From the NCBI RefSeq assembly GCF_910586915.1, contig NZ_CAJULN010000002.1:1-64000 (forward strand): DNA of 64,000 bases, read 5' to 3'. The notes beneath the pieces were generated by a model. That model saw only the letters and a program-made list of their open reading frames with translations. It was not told the DNA's origin and did no database searches. The translations under genes and the position numbers were made by a program. This DNA is from an uncultured Bacteroides sp. GTDB taxonomy: Bacteria > Bacteroidota > Bacteroidia > Bacteroidales > Bacteroidaceae. Shown one piece after another: positions 61,962 to 64,000 of the stretch (positions are counted from its first letter, which is position 1; every line of letters begins with the position of its first letter).

Positions 61962-62525
61962 ATGAAATCCATATGGAATAAAGAAACCGTTCATTGGATA
62001 AATTTAGCAGATGTGCACATATTTCAGCAGCAATACAACTTATATTTCAGGCAACTGAAATATTTCGGAATGCATTATCTTGCGGATGAGGAGGTGGTTT
62101 GCGACCTTATCCAAGACCTTTGGCTGAAGATTTGGGAGAGAAAAGAGAACCGCATCAACGAAGCTACCTTCAAACAATATTTATTTCAAGGGCTTTACCG
62201 GAGCATTCTGGATTACATCAAGCACAACAACGTGGTAAGGGAATACTCCCAGAAGTTGTCGAGCGAAAACGCAATGACAGAACCCGAAATCAGTTACAAA
62301 ATCATAAAAGCCGAAATCTACCAAGCGATCAACCAGGTATTCGACGATTTGCCAGATGCTTCGCGCCGCGTGTATGCCGCCTGCCTCAACGGAAAATCGT
62401 ATAAAGAGATAGCAGAGGAGTTCAACATCTCTATCAATACGGTGAAAAAGCACATCAACAATGCCAACCATTATATGAGGAAACGCCTGAAAGACTTCTT
62501 GCTGTTTATCCTCTCCTTCCGATAG
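61962..62525 (+). CDS. ECF sigma-70 factor of a second utilization locus
   Basis: The 187-residue protein has region 2 (QQYNLYFRQLKYFGMHYLADEEVVCDLIQDLWLKIWERKE) and region 4 (DLPDASRRVYAACLNGKSYKEIAEEFNISINTVKKHINNANHYMRKRL). It is of the SusCD-associated type, followed by FecR and a SusC start. The 291-bp gap to FecR, with array B inside it, is unusually long for this gene pair. It has its own -7 box. Confidence 0.93.
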   Translation: MKSIWNKETVHWINLADVHIFQQQYNLYFRQLKYFGMHYLADEEVVCDLIQDLWLKIWERKENRINEATFKQYLFQGLYRSILDYIKHNNVVREYSQKLSSENAMTEPEISYKIIKAEIYQAINQVFDDLPDASRRVYAACLNGKSYKEIAEEFNISINTVKKHINNANHYMRKRLKDFLLFILSFR

Positions 62526-62596
62526 TCTCCCTATCTTTTGCTACTATGTATATATTAATGTAAGGAAGAGGATTGTTTTTTCCTGCCACACGTTTT

Positions 62597-62684
62597 GCGT
62601 TCCACTATAGTGGGACGAACGGAACACTATAGTTTCCCCTGCGGAACACTATAGTGGAACGAACGGGAAACTGTAGTGGAACGA
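62597..62684. repeat. Array B: four ACTATAGT cores at exact 22-bp spacing
   Basis: ACTATAGT occurs at 62604, 62626 and 62648, and ACTGTAGT at 62670: exactly 22 bp apart, with 14-bp linkers, as in array A. The linkers are built from GGAAC and GAACG elements (CGTTCC before core 1, GGAAC before cores 2 and 3, GGAACGAA after cores 3 and 4), not the CGTCTG of array A. The first unit is a near-palindrome (CGTTCCACTATAGTGGGACG). The array begins 72 bp after the ECF sigma stop and ends 133 bp before the FecR start. Confidence 0.9.
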
Positions 62685-62816
62685 AACAATCGTGCCAGGC
62701 GAAACAAGTCTTCACTGCAACGGAGTGAAAAGAAATTTGCACCGGAATAAAAAAAGTTTCGGTTTGCCATTACACAAAAGCGGAGTTCGGTCGTATTATA
62801 TAAAAAGACGACCCAT

Positions 62817-63953
62817 ATGGCATTACAACAAGAATTGGAAGAGGTAAAGAAGTGGCTGCTGAAAGAGATAACCGGCAGCATCACTCCGGAAGAAAAGATA
62901 AAGCTACAGGAATGGGCCGATGCGGCAGAAGAGCATCAGGCCTTTATCGAACAAATATTATCCGAAGCATTTCTGACACAAGCCGTACTGGACAGAAATG
63001 AGAGAAAGCAGCAAGAGGAATGGCAGAAACTACATTATAAGATAGGATATGTACGCCCACTGGCCGCCTCTTTCCGCAAGTGGATAGCCATAGCGGCCAT
63101 GATTTGCCTGCTGTTGGGCAGTGGTTTTTATTTGCTGAACCGCGAAACGCTTATTCACTCGGGCTGTTCGAAGGCTTTTCTCCAAACGGTGGACTCTACG
63201 TATATCCTGAACGGGGAGGTGCTGAATTACGCCCGCTACATTCTCGACCTATCACCGGCGCAGAGCCGGGCGCAATTAAGCGCCGCACCGGACCGGAAAA
63301 TCATCGTGCCCCGTGGCGGCGAATACAAGATTCAGATGGAGGACGGCACGTTTATCCACTTGGGGCCGGAGTCGTCGCTGAGCATTCCCGCAGACTTCTC
63401 GTGCTACAACCGCCGGCTGGCGGTGTCCGGCGAAGCCTATTTCGTTGTCCATAAAGACAGCCTGCATCCTTTCCACATCCACTCCACCGATGTCGACATC
63501 GTGGTGAGGGGAACGGAACTCAACGTGGAAGCCTATCCCGACGAGCGGGAGACCCGAATCACATTGGTGAACGGAAAAGCCGAACTGCGGACTCCGCAGG
63601 GGATAATCCGGGAGTTGCCCACAGGACACACGGGTATCGTCAGCGCCGGAGAGGGAGAAGAGGTGAAGATAGCCGCCGCCAACATTGCCGAATGCACCGC
63701 CTGGCACCACAACCGCTGGATATTCGAAGACCGACCCATCCACCAAATCGTGAAAAAACTGGCGCGATGGTACGATATGGACGTCTCGTTTGCCAATGTT
63801 GCCGCCCGCGATTTCCATATCACGATGAATATGGACAAATATGAAACGTTCAACAAACTGGCGCAGACCATCCGCAAGATGAACGAACTCCAGGTACAAA
63901 TCAAGAAGAACAACACTATAATTATTTCGGAAAATAAAATTAACCACAAATGA
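62817..63953 (+). CDS. FecR family anti-sigma factor (second locus)
   Basis: The 378-residue protein has an N-terminal cytoplasmic part with helices (LQEWADAAEEHQAFIEQILSEAFL), a membrane helix (IAIAAMICLLLGSGFYLL, about 88-106), a FecR domain (IIVPRGGEYKIQMEDGTFIHLGPESSLSIPADFSCYNRRLAVSGEAYFVV) and a DUF4974 end (RWIFEDRPIHQIVKKLARWYDMDVSF). It pairs with the sigma gene at 61962 and should respond to the SusC protein that begins at 63961. The base composition is GC-richer than in the first FecR gene. Confidence 0.93.
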   Translation: MALQQELEEVKKWLLKEITGSITPEEKIKLQEWADAAEEHQAFIEQILSEAFLTQAVLDRNERKQQEEWQKLHYKIGYVRPLAASFRKWIAIAAMICLLLGSGFYLLNRETLIHSGCSKAFLQTVDSTYILNGEVLNYARYILDLSPAQSRAQLSAAPDRKIIVPRGGEYKIQMEDGTFIHLGPESSLSIPADFSCYNRRLAVSGEAYFVVHKDSLHPFHIHSTDVDIVVRGTELNVEAYPDERETRITLVNGKAELRTPQGIIRELPTGHTGIVSAGEGEEVKIAAANIAECTAWHHNRWIFEDRPIHQIVKKLARWYDMDVSFANVAARDFHITMNMDKYETFNKLAQTIRKMNELQVQIKKNNTIIISENKINHK

Positions 63954-63960
63954 GTACTTT

Positions 63961-64000
63961 ATGAAAGAAAGAACCAGATTTTGCGGTATCAGATGGCTAT
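63961..64000 (+). CDS. Start of a probable SusC/RagA transporter gene (partial)
   Basis: An ATG at 63961, 7 bp after the FecR stop, opens a frame (MKERTRFCGIRWL) that runs off the window. Genes directly after an ECF sigma/FecR pair in Bacteroides are nearly always SusC-type TonB-dependent transporters. The 13 residues alone cannot prove it. Confidence 0.4.
   Translation, partial: MKERTRFCGIRWL

Overview
The window is chromosomal DNA of a gut Bacteroides (Bacteroidota). The evidence is: SusC/SusD-type glycan uptake genes with ECF sigma/FecR pairs, type V (Mfa/Fim) fimbrial lipoproteins, many lipoproteins with Bacteroidota-type lipoboxes, promoter elements of the Bacteroides type (-7 box TAnnTTTG), a long SecA with a C-terminal zinc motif, and a six-domain ribosomal protein S1. 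No species call is made. No rRNA, tRNA, CRISPR array or insertion sequence was seen.

Layout. (1) 1-9537, + strand: the 3' part of a type V fimbrial operon: end of a DUF3575-type gene, a DUF3868/OmpA-like protein, an Mfa1-like major fimbrillin, an Mfa2-like anchor, a further fimbrillin-like lipoprotein, a very large fimbrial lipoprotein (likely tip), and a thioredoxin-fold protein with a CPHC motif. (2) 9538-11301: a 555-bp non-coding stretch with a striking 22-bp-periodic palindromic array, then a Bacteroides-type tyrosine recombinase. (3) 11403-13443, - strand: an MFS transporter followed by an orphan PqqD-like protein. (4) 13544-19618, - strand: rlmN, a DUF4837 lipoprotein, pdxA, a receiver-less sigma-54 activator, lptE, a TPR-like protein and secG in close succession. 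(5) 19886-27437, - strand: coaX, an outer-membrane barrel, a TPR protein, lptC, a CBS/CorC membrane protein and a PpiD-like foldase. Regions 4 and 5 are mainly envelope biogenesis. (6) 27632-35615, + strand: a DUF4105 membrane protein, an AlkP-superfamily protein with altered catalytic motifs, secA, a DUF6340 lipoprotein and a small acidic protein.

(7) 35724-49741, - strand: a polysaccharide utilization locus: FecR anti-sigma, SusC (with STN domain), SusD, a SusE/FISUMP lipoprotein, a DUF4874/DUF4832 lipoprotein, GH35 beta-galactosidase, GH89 alpha-N-acetylglucosaminidase and a lipocalin-like lipoprotein. Its ECF sigma gene is divergent on the + strand (49876-50451). GH89 plus GH35 suggests a host glycan capped with alpha-GlcNAc on galactose (gastric-type mucin), which is an inference. 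(8) 50598-61692: a second periodic palindromic array, valS, a DUF3810 metallopeptidase-like protein, mazG, an rnz / L,D-transpeptidase / ECF sigma / anti-sigma-like / Spy-like gene string, a 155-bp element with 39-bp inverted repeats, and rpsA. (9) 61962-64000, + strand: an ECF sigma gene, a third periodic array, a FecR gene and the first codons of a probable SusC gene, i.e. the start of another utilization locus.

The most unusual signal is a set of three intergenic arrays (9774-9877, 50598-50693, 62597-62684). In two of them, four copies of the self-complementary core ACTATAGT (one copy ACTGTAGT) are spaced exactly 22 bp apart, while the sequences between the cores differ completely between arrays. 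The third has five TATA-centred cores about 21 bp apart. Two of the three lie directly 3' of ECF sigma genes and one lies 5' of a tyrosine recombinase gene.
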